Part shown: positions 18,259-27,219 of the stretch, one piece after another
Layout: the number at the start of each line of letters is the position of its first letter
Numbering within the stretch: position 1 is the stretch's first letter
Assembly (NCBI RefSeq): GCF_000613725.1
Contig: NZ_BAJN01000005.1
Location: forward strand, 101,811 to 165,810
From: Hoylesella pleuritidis JCM 14110
Lineage (GTDB): Bacteria; Bacteroidota; Bacteroidia; Bacteroidales; Bacteroidaceae
Reading direction: 5' to 3'
Length of the DNA stretch: 64,000 nucleotides
The notes under the pieces: model-generated
Database searches by the model: none
What the model saw: the letters and a program-made list of their open reading frames with translations, nothing else
What the model was told of the DNA's origin: nothing
Position numbers and translations under genes: made by a program

Positions 18259-19602
18259 ATGAACAAAATAGCAACAGTAATAATGGCATTGAGCCTCTGT
18301 TTGTCAGCCTCTGCCAGTGTCATTATACGAGGTACAATCGACTCAGAATCAGGAAGTAAAATCAGCCTTTATGCCATTACCCAGAACTTTGACAGCCTAT
18401 GTGCAACAGGCCAAGCCGACGCAAACGGGAGATTCGTCCTGAAACCGACCTTGCCATATAATGGATTCTATGTACTTGCAAATGAGTCGGGACTGAAGCA
18501 CGGAATTTACCTGAAAGACGGCAAACAGTTGACTGTGAAATACAGCAATGAGCGGCTTGAAGTAACGGGCGGACTCAGTGCAGAAGAAAAAAACTTCGCC
18601 TCTTGGGCTGCCAAGAGTGCTCAGACCTTTCTGCACGCTTATCTCTTCAATTACATTCCGGGCGGTAAGACTGTCGATCCTGCTAAGTTTGCACAAGAAA
18701 TGAAGACATTAAAACAGACGGCCTCCGGCTTGAAGCAACTATTGAAAGGCAAGGGACAGAAAGCCGACCTACTAAGTTTGAAAATCGATGCAGACCTGGC
18801 CTTCTTTATGTTAGCCTACCGAAAGAATCATATCGGGGATGTAGACGAAAACTTCATCAGTAAGGCCGATCTGCAAGCTTATGATCAATTATTCCGCAAG
18901 ACAGCCATTCTCCAACTACCTTATGCTCCTGAAATGCTCGCCTCTTACATCGACTATAAAGCAGAGAAACAAGCCATCAAACCAGAGAATTATCTGCAAA
19001 GAGCAGAGCTTTTATCAGATCAACCATTACGTGAAGCCTATCTGTATCAAATAGCACGCCAATTGCGTTATTATGAAAAGTATACGGCATTACGCCAGTC
19101 TTTGGGAGAGCTGCCTTTGTCAACTGCTTTACAGAATGCTTTAAAACCGATTGAGGAACAATTAGCGTGGTCAAAACCAGGACAGACGGCCATCGACTTC
19201 AAAGGTGTCCGGCCAGACGGCTCCACGCTCTCTTTAAGCGATCTGCGCGGCAAGGTTGTGGTTGTAGATGTATGGGCAACCTGGTGTGCACCGTGCATCC
19301 GAATGATACCTCATTTTAAACGGTTGGAACAAGAGCTTTCCCACCCCGACCTGACTTTTCTAAGCGTATGCATAGGCGTATGGGTAGAGACAGACCGATG
19401 GAAAAAACTTATCCAGCAACACCAGCTATCAGGCAACCTCATCTTTATCGACAGTTGGACCAAAGGATTCGCACCCGATTATCACGTAACAGGCGTCCCA
19501 CGATTTATGATTATCGACCGAGAGGGACGTATGGTTTCTTTTGCGGCTCCGGCACCTACACATCCGGAATTGAAAGAGATGATCTTAAATGCACTGAAAT
19601 AG
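18259..19602 (+). CDS. TlpA-like thiol-disulfide oxidoreductase with N-terminal DUF4369-like domain
   Basis: A 447-residue exported protein (signal MALSLCLSASAS). The first 110 residues form a beta domain (IIRGTIDSESGSKISLYAI...) like DUF4369. A helical linker follows, then a thioredoxin fold from about residue 305 with the active site WATWCAPC (Cys 343 and 346) and the cis-Pro segment TGVPRFMIID. Such proteins reduce or isomerise disulfides in the periplasm. It lies six bases after the PKD-like gene, making it the last member of the SusC operon. It may service disulfides in the imported substrate or in the operon's own lipoproteins; this is inference. Confidence 0.85.
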   Translation: MNKIATVIMALSLCLSASASVIIRGTIDSESGSKISLYAITQNFDSLCATGQADANGRFVLKPTLPYNGFYVLANESGLKHGIYLKDGKQLTVKYSNERLEVTGGLSAEEKNFASWAAKSAQTFLHAYLFNYIPGGKTVDPAKFAQEMKTLKQTASGLKQLLKGKGQKADLLSLKIDADLAFFMLAYRKNHIGDVDENFISKADLQAYDQLFRKTAILQLPYAPEMLASYIDYKAEKQAIKPENYLQRAELLSDQPLREAYLYQIARQLRYYEKYTALRQSLGELPLSTALQNALKPIEEQLAWSKPGQTAIDFKGVRPDGSTLSLSDLRGKVVVVDVWATWCAPCIRMIPHFKRLEQELSHPDLTFLSVCIGVWVETDRWKKLIQQHQLSGNLIFIDSWTKGFAPDYHVTGVPRFMIIDREGRMVSFAAPAPTHPELKEMILNALK

Positions 19603-19613
19603 ACAGTACATAT

Positions 19614-19804
19614 AACGTGGGTTCGATAAATTTATCAACGGATGGGACATCGTATTTCAAGAATATCAGTATCTACGGTATCTAAAGAGCAATGTTCATC
19701 ACTGTTCCGTTGCGGCATTAGTCGTAACCCCGTTGCTATGATTGCCGTAACTCCGTTACGACTTTCACCCTTGTTTAGAAGGGAGTTTGCATCGAACTCA
19801 TATT
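19614..19804 (-). repeat. MITE-like dispersed repeat, copy B (inverted relative to copy A)
   Basis: Ends AACGTGGGTTCGATAAA (19614-19630) and TTGCATCGAACTCATATT (19787-19804) are inverted repeats of each other. Read on the minus strand, the element aligns along its length with 9456-9610, including the shared words TTGAAATACGATG, ATAAATTTATCGAACCCA-like and the GTTACGAC core. It is about 35 bases longer than copy A. It lies 11 bases after the stop of the TlpA-like gene. Confidence 0.65.
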
Positions 19805-19887
19805 AAAATACGATCTTAGATATAACGCTAAACAGCAGGTTGTAAAATAATCTGCTGTTTAGCGTTTTTAGGAGATTCTGGATCCGA

Positions 19888-19966
19888 AAGACCTATCCAT
19901 CAAACGAGAAGTCCGGAACCTCTGCTCGACAAGTCCCGGAGTACTGCCCCACTACTCTGGGACTTC
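19888..19966. repeat. Hairpin repeat of the AAGTCC/GGACTT family, copy 2
   Basis: AGAAGTCCGGAACCTCTG, AAGTCCCGGAGTACTGCCCCAC and CTCTGGGACTTCTC form overlapping inverted repeats with a CTGCCCCAC loop, the same loop as the copy at 27220. It lies at the point where the IS982-like remnant loses similarity to its family. Confidence 0.5.
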
Positions 19967-19974
19967 TCACAGCC

Positions 19975-20542
19975 AATCATACACGCTCATCCCTGTCATT
20001 CACGTTAGCCGGTGTGAAACAGAAGGTTATGATGTCTCCCGTATCATTGCAGAGTAAGTGCAGCTTGAATCCATAGCACCATCATCGTGCCTTTCCCGCT
20101 CTTGACAAAGCTGTCAAAGACCTTGTTGAAATATCGTCTTGCATTGTGGTATACAGGACTCATCGCGCTGTCTACAAAGCTGATTCCCGAACACCGACAA
20201 CAGGAATAGATTCTCATAAAAGCCACCATTTGGAAAAATACGCGGGGCAGAAGCTCCACGAAACGGTTGTAGGACACGGCGGAGGGAAAATAACCGCTCA
20301 AACACTCCCTGATAAAGAACAGATAATAATGCTTGAAATTATGGAAAGGCCCAAAATGATAGCACAGAAGAATAGTCCTAATCTCACTCTCGGACATGCG
20401 TCCCTTACGATGACAAAAGTGTCTATACTCCTGGTCAGTGGGAGGGGAGTATCTGGAGGCTTTTACTCAAGTCTGTACCCAAATTCTTGCAAAATTCATC
20501 GATAATACAGAAAATCTCTGTAACTTTGTCTATGGTAATCAT
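19975..20542 (-). pseudogene. IS982-family transposase remnant
   Basis: Read leftward from ATG 20542 the product starts MITIDKVTEIFCIIDEF, then shifts frame near 20445 into SPPTDQEYRHFCHRKGRMSESEI. It continues FKHYYLFF, SYNRFVELLPR, FMRIYSCCRCSGISFVDSA (the first catalytic Asp region) and KVFDSFVKSGKGT. It shifts frame again near 20085 into CYGFKLHLLCNDTGDI and FTPANVNDRDERV, then stops matching. These blocks are the IS982 order. Two frameshifts and loss of the C-terminal third make it non-functional. It is a sign of past insertion next to the CRISPR region. Confidence 0.75.
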
Positions 20543-20884
20543 CGCTTATATATTTTGTAATTAATTGATTTTCAACTATAAAAAATACAAAAAAGTAAGT
20601 GAGATTACTAACTTTTCAGACAACGTTCTTATCCAGAACTAACGTAGTGATAATGTCCTTGCCCGCACAGGTAAACATTGAGCCCCCTCTACCGTGGCAC
20701 CGAACGTACGCATTATACAACCTACCACGACCCCTCCAAAGAAAGAGAATAGTAACTAATATTCTCTCAGGACCAACAATTACCTTCCCTTAGAGACGAC
20801 AATCAGCATTCTTTAGGAACAAGGGGATCAAACCAACTAAGGAGACAAGGAAGATGATTACAGACGAACTAATTCGCGTGCTTC

Positions 20885-20936
20885 CTCGTCAACTCGTTTA
20901 CCTATCCACTCATTTACTCGTCCACTTATTCTCTCG
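20885..20936. repeat. Degenerate CTCGTCAACT tandem words, copy 1
   Basis: Roughly ten-base units such as CTCGTCAACT, CGTTTACCTATCCACT, CATTTACTCGTCCACTTATT follow one another just before the symporter promoter. The same word family is at 29561-29658 and 47568-47693. The 20560-20880 stretch upstream holds no gene I can support. Confidence 0.5.
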
Positions 20937-20955
20937 CCAATTAGTATTTTTTTAT

Positions 20956-20963
20956 TATCTTTG
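20956..20963 (+). promoter_or_regulatory. -7 element for the symporter gene
   Basis: TATCTTTG, nine bases before the ATG at 20972, which implies a very short leader if this box is used. Context matches the SusC promoter at 11164. Confidence 0.45.
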
Positions 20964-20971
20964 TCCCCAAT

Positions 20972-22408
20972 ATGATGATAATATTAACTGTAACGGCCTA
21001 CTTCTGTTTGTTGCTATTATTCAGTAGATTGACATCCCGAAAGGCTGACAATAAAACGTTTTATCGGGGTAATCGTCGTTCGCCTTGGTATATGGTAGCA
21101 TTCGGAATGGTAGGTGCATCGATCTCGGGTGTGACTTTCATTTCTGTACCGGGTATGGTCAACAAAATCGATATGACCTATATGCAGACTTGCATCGGTT
21201 TTATTTTCGGCTATTTTGCTGTGGCTTTCTTGCTGCTTCCCGTGTATTACCGACTCAATCTGACCAGTATTTACACCTATCTCCACAACCGATTAGGGAG
21301 ACGGGCACACAAAACCGGATCTTCATTTTTCCTCTTATCTAAGATGACCGGTGCCGCTGTACGCTTCTATGTGATGTGTATCATCCTCCAACGCTTTGTC
21401 TTCGATGCCGCAGGTATTCCTTTTGCAGTGACAGTCTTAGTAATGGTAGCACTGATATGGCTTTACACCCGTCGCGGCGGAATCAAAACCTTAGTGTGGA
21501 CCGACTCTTTCCAAACCTTGTGTATGTTCATCTCACTCATCCTTATCATATATAATGTGACAACTGAGATGAATCTAAGTATTCCAGAAACAGTGCAAGC
21601 CATCTATACAGACAGTCGAAGCAAGATTTTCGTTTTTAACGATTGGGTATCTACACAAAACTTTTGGAAACAGTTTCTCAGCGGTATTTTCATTGTGATC
21701 GTAATGACAGGACTTGACCAAGATATGATGCAGAAAAACCTCACTTGCAAAACTTTACGCGAAGCACAAAAAGATATGTGCACTTATGGGTTCGCTTTCG
21801 TTCCGGTCAACCTGCTGTTTCTGGGATTAGGCGTGCTGTTGTCGATGTTGGCTCTGCGTACGGGAACACCACTGCCAACTTCCGGTGACGAACTGTTGCC
21901 GATGTTTGCAGCCACGGGGCAATTAGGGAACACGGTACTGATCTTATTCACCCTCGGTATCGTTGCCGCCTCATTCAGCAGTGCCGACTCTGCACTTACA
22001 GCTCTGACCACGATCTTTTGCATAGACATCTGCGGACGTGAAGATGACGAAAAACTGCGTAAACGGGCTCATCTACTCATCTCGGTTTTATTCGTCGTAT
22101 TTATTTTACTCTTCCGAATACTCAATTCCACAAGTGTCATTGACGTCATTTACATTCTCTGTTCTTATACTTACGGCCCACTCCTCGGACTTTTCGCTTT
22201 CGGATTGCTGACCAAGCACAGTACTAACGACCGACTTGTACCTTTCATCGCCATTGCATCGCCCGTGTTATGTTTCCTCATTGAGGCGCTGACACGCCGC
22301 ATCACGGGCTATCAGTTCGGCTATGAATTGCTAATACTCAATGGTCTCCTTACTTTCATCGGCCTGTATCTCTGTGGCGAGAAAAAAGAAATGAAAAAAC
22401 AGATATAA
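20972..22408 (+). CDS. Sodium:solute symporter (SSS family)
   Basis: The 478-residue integral membrane protein has about 13 hydrophobic segments. The N-terminal FYRGNRRSPWYMVAFGMVGASISGVTFISVPG block is the SSS TM1/TM2 signature, and GLDQDMMQKNLTCKTLREAQ and AASFSSADSALTALTT (TM8 region with Na-binding Ser/Ala/Asp) confirm the fold. It imports an organic solute with sodium across the inner membrane. The substrate is not predictable; sialic acid, sugar and amino-acid carriers all look similar at this level. It stands alone and ends 64 bases before cas13b. It has no obvious functional link to that system. Confidence 0.9.
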   Translation: MMIILTVTAYFCLLLLFSRLTSRKADNKTFYRGNRRSPWYMVAFGMVGASISGVTFISVPGMVNKIDMTYMQTCIGFIFGYFAVAFLLLPVYYRLNLTSIYTYLHNRLGRRAHKTGSSFFLLSKMTGAAVRFYVMCIILQRFVFDAAGIPFAVTVLVMVALIWLYTRRGGIKTLVWTDSFQTLCMFISLILIIYNVTTEMNLSIPETVQAIYTDSRSKIFVFNDWVSTQNFWKQFLSGIFIVIVMTGLDQDMMQKNLTCKTLREAQKDMCTYGFAFVPVNLLFLGLGVLLSMLALRTGTPLPTSGDELLPMFAATGQLGNTVLILFTLGIVAASFSSADSALTALTTIFCIDICGREDDEKLRKRAHLLISVLFVVFILLFRILNSTSVIDVIYILCSYTYGPLLGLFAFGLLTKHSTNDRLVPFIAIASPVLCFLIEALTRRITGYQFGYELLILNGLLTFIGLYLCGEKKEMKKQI

Positions 22409-22412
22409 TTTA

Positions 22413-22443
22413 TTGCAATATAAAAAGAAAAATCGTATATTTG
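22413..22443 (+). promoter_or_regulatory. Promoter of cas13b-csx28
   Basis: TTG at 22413-22415 and TATATTTG at 22436-22443 with about 20 bases between them fit the Bacteroidota consensus. The box is 29 bases before the cas13b ATG and starts just after the symporter stop, so the cas genes have their own promoter. Confidence 0.6.
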
Positions 22444-22472
22444 CCAAAACCAATATTATATAAATAGTGAGA

Positions 22473-25400
22473 ATGGAAAACGATAAAAGACTCGAAGAAT
22501 CAACTTGCTACACGTTAAACGACAAGCATTTTTGGGCGGCATTCCTTAATTTGGCACGCCACAATGTCTATATTACTATCAATCATATTAACAAACTGCT
22601 GGAAATACGACAAATCGACAATGACGAGAAGGTATTAGATATTAAAGCTCTTTGGCAAAAAGTTGATAAAGACATTAATCAGAAAGCTCGGCTAAGAGAA
22701 CTGATGATAAAACACTTCCCATTCTTGGAAGCTGCAATATACAGCAATAACAAAGAAGATAAGGAAGAAGTAAAAGAAGAAAAACAAGCCAAAGCCCAAT
22801 CGTTTAAAAGTCTGAAGGATTGTTTATTTCTATTTTTAGAGAAACTTCAAGAAGCAAGAAACTATTATTCTCATTATAAGTCTTCTGAATCTTCAAAAGA
22901 ACCAGAGTTTGAGGAAGGACTATTGGAAAAGATGTATAATACCTTTGGTGTAAGTATCCGCTTAGTAAAAGAAGATTACCAATATAACAAAGATATAGAC
23001 CCTGAAAAAGACTTCAAGCATCTTGAAAGAAAAGAAGATTTCAATTATCTTTTTACAGATAAAGATAACAAAGGAAAGATAACCAAAAACGGTTTGCTCT
23101 TCTTTGTTTCTTTATTCCTTGAAAAGAAAGATGCAATATGGATGCAGCAAAAACTCAGAGGCTTCAAAGATAATAGGGGGAACAAAGAGAAAATGACCCA
23201 CGAGGTATTTTGCAGGAGCCGAATGCTCTTGCCAAAAATACGATTGGAAAGCACGCAAACACAAGACTGGATATTGCTCGATATGCTCAACGAGCTGATT
23301 CGTTGCCCCAAATCGCTGTATGAACGCCTGCAAGGAGCATACAGAGAAAAGTTCAAAGTTCCCTTCGATTCCATAGACGAGGACTACGATGCCGAACAAG
23401 AGCCTTTCAGAAACACATTGGTAAGACACCAAGACCGTTTCCCTTACTTTGCATTGCGCTATTTCGACTATAACGAGATATTCAAAAATCTTCGTTTCCA
23501 AATAGACTTGGGCACCTATCATTTCTCCATTTATAAGAAACTAATCGGTGATAATAAGGAAGACCGCCACCTTACGCACAAGTTATATGGTTTTGAACGC
23601 ATACAAGAGTTTGCCAAGCAGAAGCGACCCAATGAGTGGCAAGCACTCGTAAAGGACTTAGATATTTACGAAACTTCAAACGAACAGTATATCTCAGAAA
23701 CCACACCGCATTATCATTTGGAGAACCAAAAGATAGGCATTAGATTTAAGAATAAGAAGGATAAAATTTGGCCATCACTCGAAACAAATGGCAAAGAGAA
23801 TGAAAAAAGCAAGTATAATCTTGATAAATCATTCCAAGCAGAGGCTTTCTTGAGCATACATGAGCTACTACCGATGATGTTCTACGATCTGTTGTTAAAG
23901 AAGGAAGAACCTAATAATGACGAAAAAAATGCAAGTATTGTAGAAGGCTTTATCAAAAAAGAAATCAAAAGGATGTATGCTATCTACGATGCTTTTGCTA
24001 ATGAAGAGATAAACAGCAAAGAAGGATTAGAAGAATACTGTAAGAATAAAGGATTCCAAGAAAGACATCTGCCCAAACAGATGATAGCCATATTGACAAA
24101 CAAGTCTAAAAATATGGCAGAAAAGGCCAAACGCAAGCAAAAGGAAATGATAAAGGACACCAAGAAACGGCTTGCTACTCTTGATAAACAAGTAAAGGGA
24201 GAAATAGAAGATGGTGGAAGAAATATCAGACTGCTGAAATCTGGCGAGATTGCCAGATGGCTGGTAAACGATATGATGCGTTTCCAGTCCGTTCAAAAAG
24301 ACAAAGAGGGCAAACCACTGAACAACAGTAAAGCCAACAGCACAGAGTATCAGATGCTGCAACGCTCGCTTGCACTTTACAACAAAGAACAAAAACCTAC
24401 TCCTTACTTCATACAAGTTAATCTCATAAAGAGTAGCAATCCCCACCCATTCTTGGAAGAGACCAAATGGGAAGAGTGTAACAATATCTTATCTTTCTAT
24501 CGCAGTTATTTGGAAGCAAAGAAAAACTTTCTTGAAAGTCTAAAGCCTGAAGATTGGAAGAAGAACCAATACTTCCTTATGCTTAAAGAGCCAAAGACCA
24601 ACCGCAAAACATTGGTGCAAGGGTGGAAAAACGGATTTAATCTGCCACGTGGTATCTTTACAGAACCTATAAAAGAATGGTTTAAAAGACATCAGAACGA
24701 TTCGGAGGAATACAAGAAAGTTGAAGCCCTCGACAGAGTTGGTTTGGTTGCAAAGGTAATTCCCTTGTTCTTCAAAGAAGAATATTTTAAAGAAGATGCC
24801 CAAAAAGAAATTAACAACTGCGTACAGCCATTTTACAGCTTCCCTTACAACGTGGGTAATATACACAAACCCGAAGAAAAGAATTTCTTACATTGTGAGG
24901 AACGTAGAAAACTGTGGGATAAAAAGAAAGACAAGTTCAAGGGTTATAAAGCCAAAGAAAAGTCCAAGAAGATGACGGACAAGGAAAAAGAAGAACACCG
25001 TTCTTATCTTGAATTTCAATCTTGGAATAAGTTTGAGCGGGAACTACGACTGGTGCGAAACCAAGACATCGTAACGTGGCTGTTGTGTACGGAACTGATT
25101 GATAAGCTAAAAATAGACGAACTCAATATAGAAGAACTGCAAAAGTTACGCTTAAAGGATATTGATACAGATACAGCAAAAAAAGAAAAGAACAATATTC
25201 TGAACAGAATAATGCCGATGCAGCTACCTGTTACGGTGTATGAAATTGACAAATCCTTCAATATAGTAAAGGACAAACCTTTGCATACCATTTACATCGA
25301 AGAAACAGGAACCAAGCTCTTAAAACAAGGAAACTTCAAGGCTTTGGTAAAAGACCGCAGGCTCAATGGTCTATTCTCGTTCGTTAAAACTTCTTCTGAA

Positions 25401-25823
25401 GCAGAATCGAAGAGTAAGCCTATCAGCAAATTGCGTGTAGAATATGAACTTGGAGCCTATCAAAAAGCAAGAATAGATATTATCAAAGATATGTTGGCAT
25501 TAGAAAAAACGCTAATAGACAACGACGAGAACTTGCCAACCAACAAGTTCAGTGATATGCTAAAAAGTTGGCTGAAAGGCAAAGGCGAGGCAAACAAAGC
25601 AAGGCTTCAGAACGACGTAGACCTCCTTGTTGCCATACGGAATGCCTTTTCGCACAATCAATATCCGATGTACAATAGCGAGGTCTTCAAAGGTATGAAG
25701 CTGCTCAGCCTTTCTTCTGATATTCCTGAAAAGGAGGGACTTGGTATTGCCAAGCAACTGAAAGATAAAATTAAAGAAACAATAGAAAGAATAATAGAAA
25801 TAGAAAAAGAAATCAGAAACTAA
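22473..25823 (+). CDS. cas13b: Type VI-B CRISPR RNA-guided ribonuclease Cas13b
   Basis: A 1116-residue Lys/Glu-rich protein from ATG 22473 (a GTG two codons upstream is in frame but less likely). It opens YTLNDKHFWAAFLNLARHNV, the N-terminal signature of Prevotella Cas13b. HEPN1 catalytic motif RNYYSH (residues 129-134) and HEPN2 motif RNAFSH (1056-1061) sit at the two termini, the arrangement that separates Cas13b from other Cas13 types. Conserved central blocks LVRHQDRFPYFALRYFD, LLKSGEIARWLVNDMMRF and FNLPRGIFTEPI are intact, so the enzyme should be active. Cas13b processes its own crRNA and cleaves target and bystander RNA. Ten bases separate it from csx28. Cas1 and Cas2 are absent nearby. 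Its lysine-rich, AT-rich coding differs from flanking genes, consistent with transfer. Confidence 0.97.
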   Translation: MENDKRLEESTCYTLNDKHFWAAFLNLARHNVYITINHINKLLEIRQIDNDEKVLDIKALWQKVDKDINQKARLRELMIKHFPFLEAAIYSNNKEDKEEVKEEKQAKAQSFKSLKDCLFLFLEKLQEARNYYSHYKSSESSKEPEFEEGLLEKMYNTFGVSIRLVKEDYQYNKDIDPEKDFKHLERKEDFNYLFTDKDNKGKITKNGLLFFVSLFLEKKDAIWMQQKLRGFKDNRGNKEKMTHEVFCRSRMLLPKIRLESTQTQDWILLDMLNELIRCPKSLYERLQGAYREKFKVPFDSIDEDYDAEQEPFRNTLVRHQDRFPYFALRYFDYNEIFKNLRFQIDLGTYHFSIYKKLIGDNKEDRHLTHKLYGFERIQEFAKQKRPNEWQALVKDLDIYETSNEQYISETTPHYHLENQKIGIRFKNKKDKIWPSLETNGKENEKSKYNLDKSFQAEAFLSIHELLPMMFYDLLLKKEEPNNDEKNASIVEGFIKKEIKRMYAIYDAFANEEINSKEGLEEYCKNKGFQERHLPKQMIAILTNKSKNMAEKAKRKQKEMIKDTKKRLATLDKQVKGEIEDGGRNIRLLKSGEIARWLVNDMMRFQSVQKDKEGKPLNNSKANSTEYQMLQRSLALYNKEQKPTPYFIQVNLIKSSNPHPFLEETKWEECNNILSFYRSYLEAKKNFLESLKPEDWKKNQYFLMLKEPKTNRKTLVQGWKNGFNLPRGIFTEPIKEWFKRHQNDSEEYKKVEALDRVGLVAKVIPLFFKEEYFKEDAQKEINNCVQPFYSFPYNVGNIHKPEEKNFLHCEERRKLWDKKKDKFKGYKAKEKSKKMTDKEKEEHRSYLEFQSWNKFERELRLVRNQDIVTWLLCTELIDKLKIDELNIEELQKLRLKDIDTDTAKKEKNNILNRIMPMQLPVTVYEIDKSFNIVKDKPLHTIYIEETGTKLLKQGNFKALVKDRRLNGLFSFVKTSSEAESKSKPISKLRVEYELGAYQKARIDIIKDMLALEKTLIDNDENLPTNKFSDMLKSWLKGKGEANKARLQNDVDLLVAIRNAFSHNQYPMYNSEVFKGMKLLSLSSDIPEKEGLGIAKQLKDKIKETIERIIEIEKEIRN

Positions 25824-25833
25824 AAATAAGATT

Positions 25834-26391
25834 ATGGACTGTACATTAATTTCAAAAGAGGTGGCTACTGCCTTGTTTAGTACCTTGAGCAGTTTAGTAC
25901 CAATCGTTATTGCAGCCTACCTAACATATCGCTATGCTATCAAGAAACTACATAAAGAAAGTTTTGAAAGTATTGAATGTGCAAAGTATGAAGCTATATT
26001 GAAGGCGCACCAAAGCATTTATAAATTGCTTAGGTTTATAACAGATACGGAAAACGACGACTGCATATTGGTGTGGGAGCAGCCTAAGGGCGGTGGAGAG
26101 AAAACTTATTACTTCAGACAAGCCAATATACGCAAGTTTATAAAAGAGCTAACCGAAGAGATATACAACAAGGGCAATGGCATCTATCTATCAAAAGAGG
26201 TTATGTCGCTGATATTTAAATATAGAACCCTTGTTCATAAACTTTTGCTTGCTAAAAAGAACAACCCCGATGAGAAGATAATGATAGATAAACGAGAGCT
26301 TGCAAAGAGAATGATAGAAATCCATCAAAACCTCTCAATAAAAATCAGAGAAGCTATCAATTTACAGCAACGGGATTTACATTTCAAATAA
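25834..26391 (+). CDS. csx28: Csx28, type VI-B2 accessory protein
   Basis: The 185-residue protein lies directly after cas13b. Residues about 12-30 (ALFSTLSSLVPIVIAAYL) are hydrophobic and form one membrane segment, followed by TYRYAIKKLHKE and a helical domain. Two R..H patterns are visible: RTLVH (131-135) and RMIEIH (159-164); the latter fits the HEPN RxxxxH form described as divergent in Csx28. Csx28 is reported to raise Cas13b-dependent phage defence and to form a multimeric membrane pore in Prevotella buccae. Size, position and topology match that family, which defines subtype VI-B2. Stop is 73 bases before the first repeat. Confidence 0.93.
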   Translation: MDCTLISKEVATALFSTLSSLVPIVIAAYLTYRYAIKKLHKESFESIECAKYEAILKAHQSIYKLLRFITDTENDDCILVWEQPKGGGEKTYYFRQANIRKFIKELTEEIYNKGNGIYLSKEVMSLIFKYRTLVHKLLLAKKNNPDEKIMIDKRELAKRMIEIHQNLSIKIREAINLQQRDLHFK

Positions 26392-26464
26392 TCTAAAAGA
26401 AAAGAATTTATATTGAAAAAGAAAGGGACAAAGCATATTAGAATCAGGCATTTAAGTTATTTGA

Positions 26465-27093
26465 GTTGCATCTGCCTTCTATTTGAGAGGCACAAACAAC
26501 GAATCCGCCGGAGAGAAGTTCGCACTTTTTGTTGCATCTGCCTTCTATTTGAGAGGCACAAACAACAGACATCAAGGAATTAGAGGCTCTTTTCTGTTGC
26601 ATCTGCCTTCTATTTGAGAGGCACAAACAACAGACATTCGCACACGGGAATATCGAAAACCGTTGCATCTGCCTTCTATTTGAGAGGCACAAACAACATT
26701 TTTTGTTCCTTCGATATCTTCCTCACCGTTGCATCTGCCTTCTATTTGAGAGGCACAAACAACGCAATCTGTTTGCACAAGTCGACTTTCTGTGTTGCAT
26801 CTGCCTTCTATTTGAGAGGCACAAACAACCGAACGCTGGACTAAGCCAACGTGCAAACTGTTGCATCTGCCTTCTATTTGAGAGGCACAAACAACACAAC
26901 TCTGGTTCCGTCGGCATAGGCTCAAGTTGCATCTGCCTTCTATTTGAGAGGCACAAACAACACAACTCTGGTTCCGTCGGCATAGGCTCAAGTTGCATCT
27001 GCCTTCTATTTGAGAGGCACAAACAACAGCGAAGCAATATTCTATATCGTCATTACGGTTGCATCTGCCTCCTATTTGAGAGGCACAAACAAC
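26465..27093 (+). CRISPR. Type VI-B CRISPR array: 10 repeats of 36 bases, 9 spacers
   Basis: Repeats start at 26465, 26531, 26596, 26662, 26728, 26794, 26860, 26926, 26992 and 27058. Each starts GTTGCATCTGCC and ends GGCACAAACAAC, with complementary GTTG/CAAC ends typical of VI-B. Spacers are 30 bases, except the second (29). Spacers 7 (26896-26925) and 8 (26962-26991) are identical. The last repeat has one change (CCTCC for CCTTC), as expected at the leader-distal end. So the leader is the 73 bases after csx28 and the array reads on the plus strand like the cas genes. In VI-B the mature crRNA has the spacer 5' and the repeat 3'. The apparent long open frames through the array arise because the unit is 66 bases. 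Confidence 0.98.
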
Positions 27094-27219
27094 AATATTC
27101 CCTACCATCTACAGCTTAATTTAGACCGAAACAAATTTATGTCAATAACTTAATTTACTTCAGCTTAGAATAAGCCATAACCTTAGATTTATGTATAACT
27201 ATATATAACTCGCTTGATG

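Noticed and set aside
26444..27119. Long Cys-rich open frames on both strands, apparently repetitive proteins of up to 178 residues
   Set aside because: They are produced by the 66-base repeat-spacer period of the CRISPR array, a multiple of three, which keeps frames open. They have no start signals or family match.
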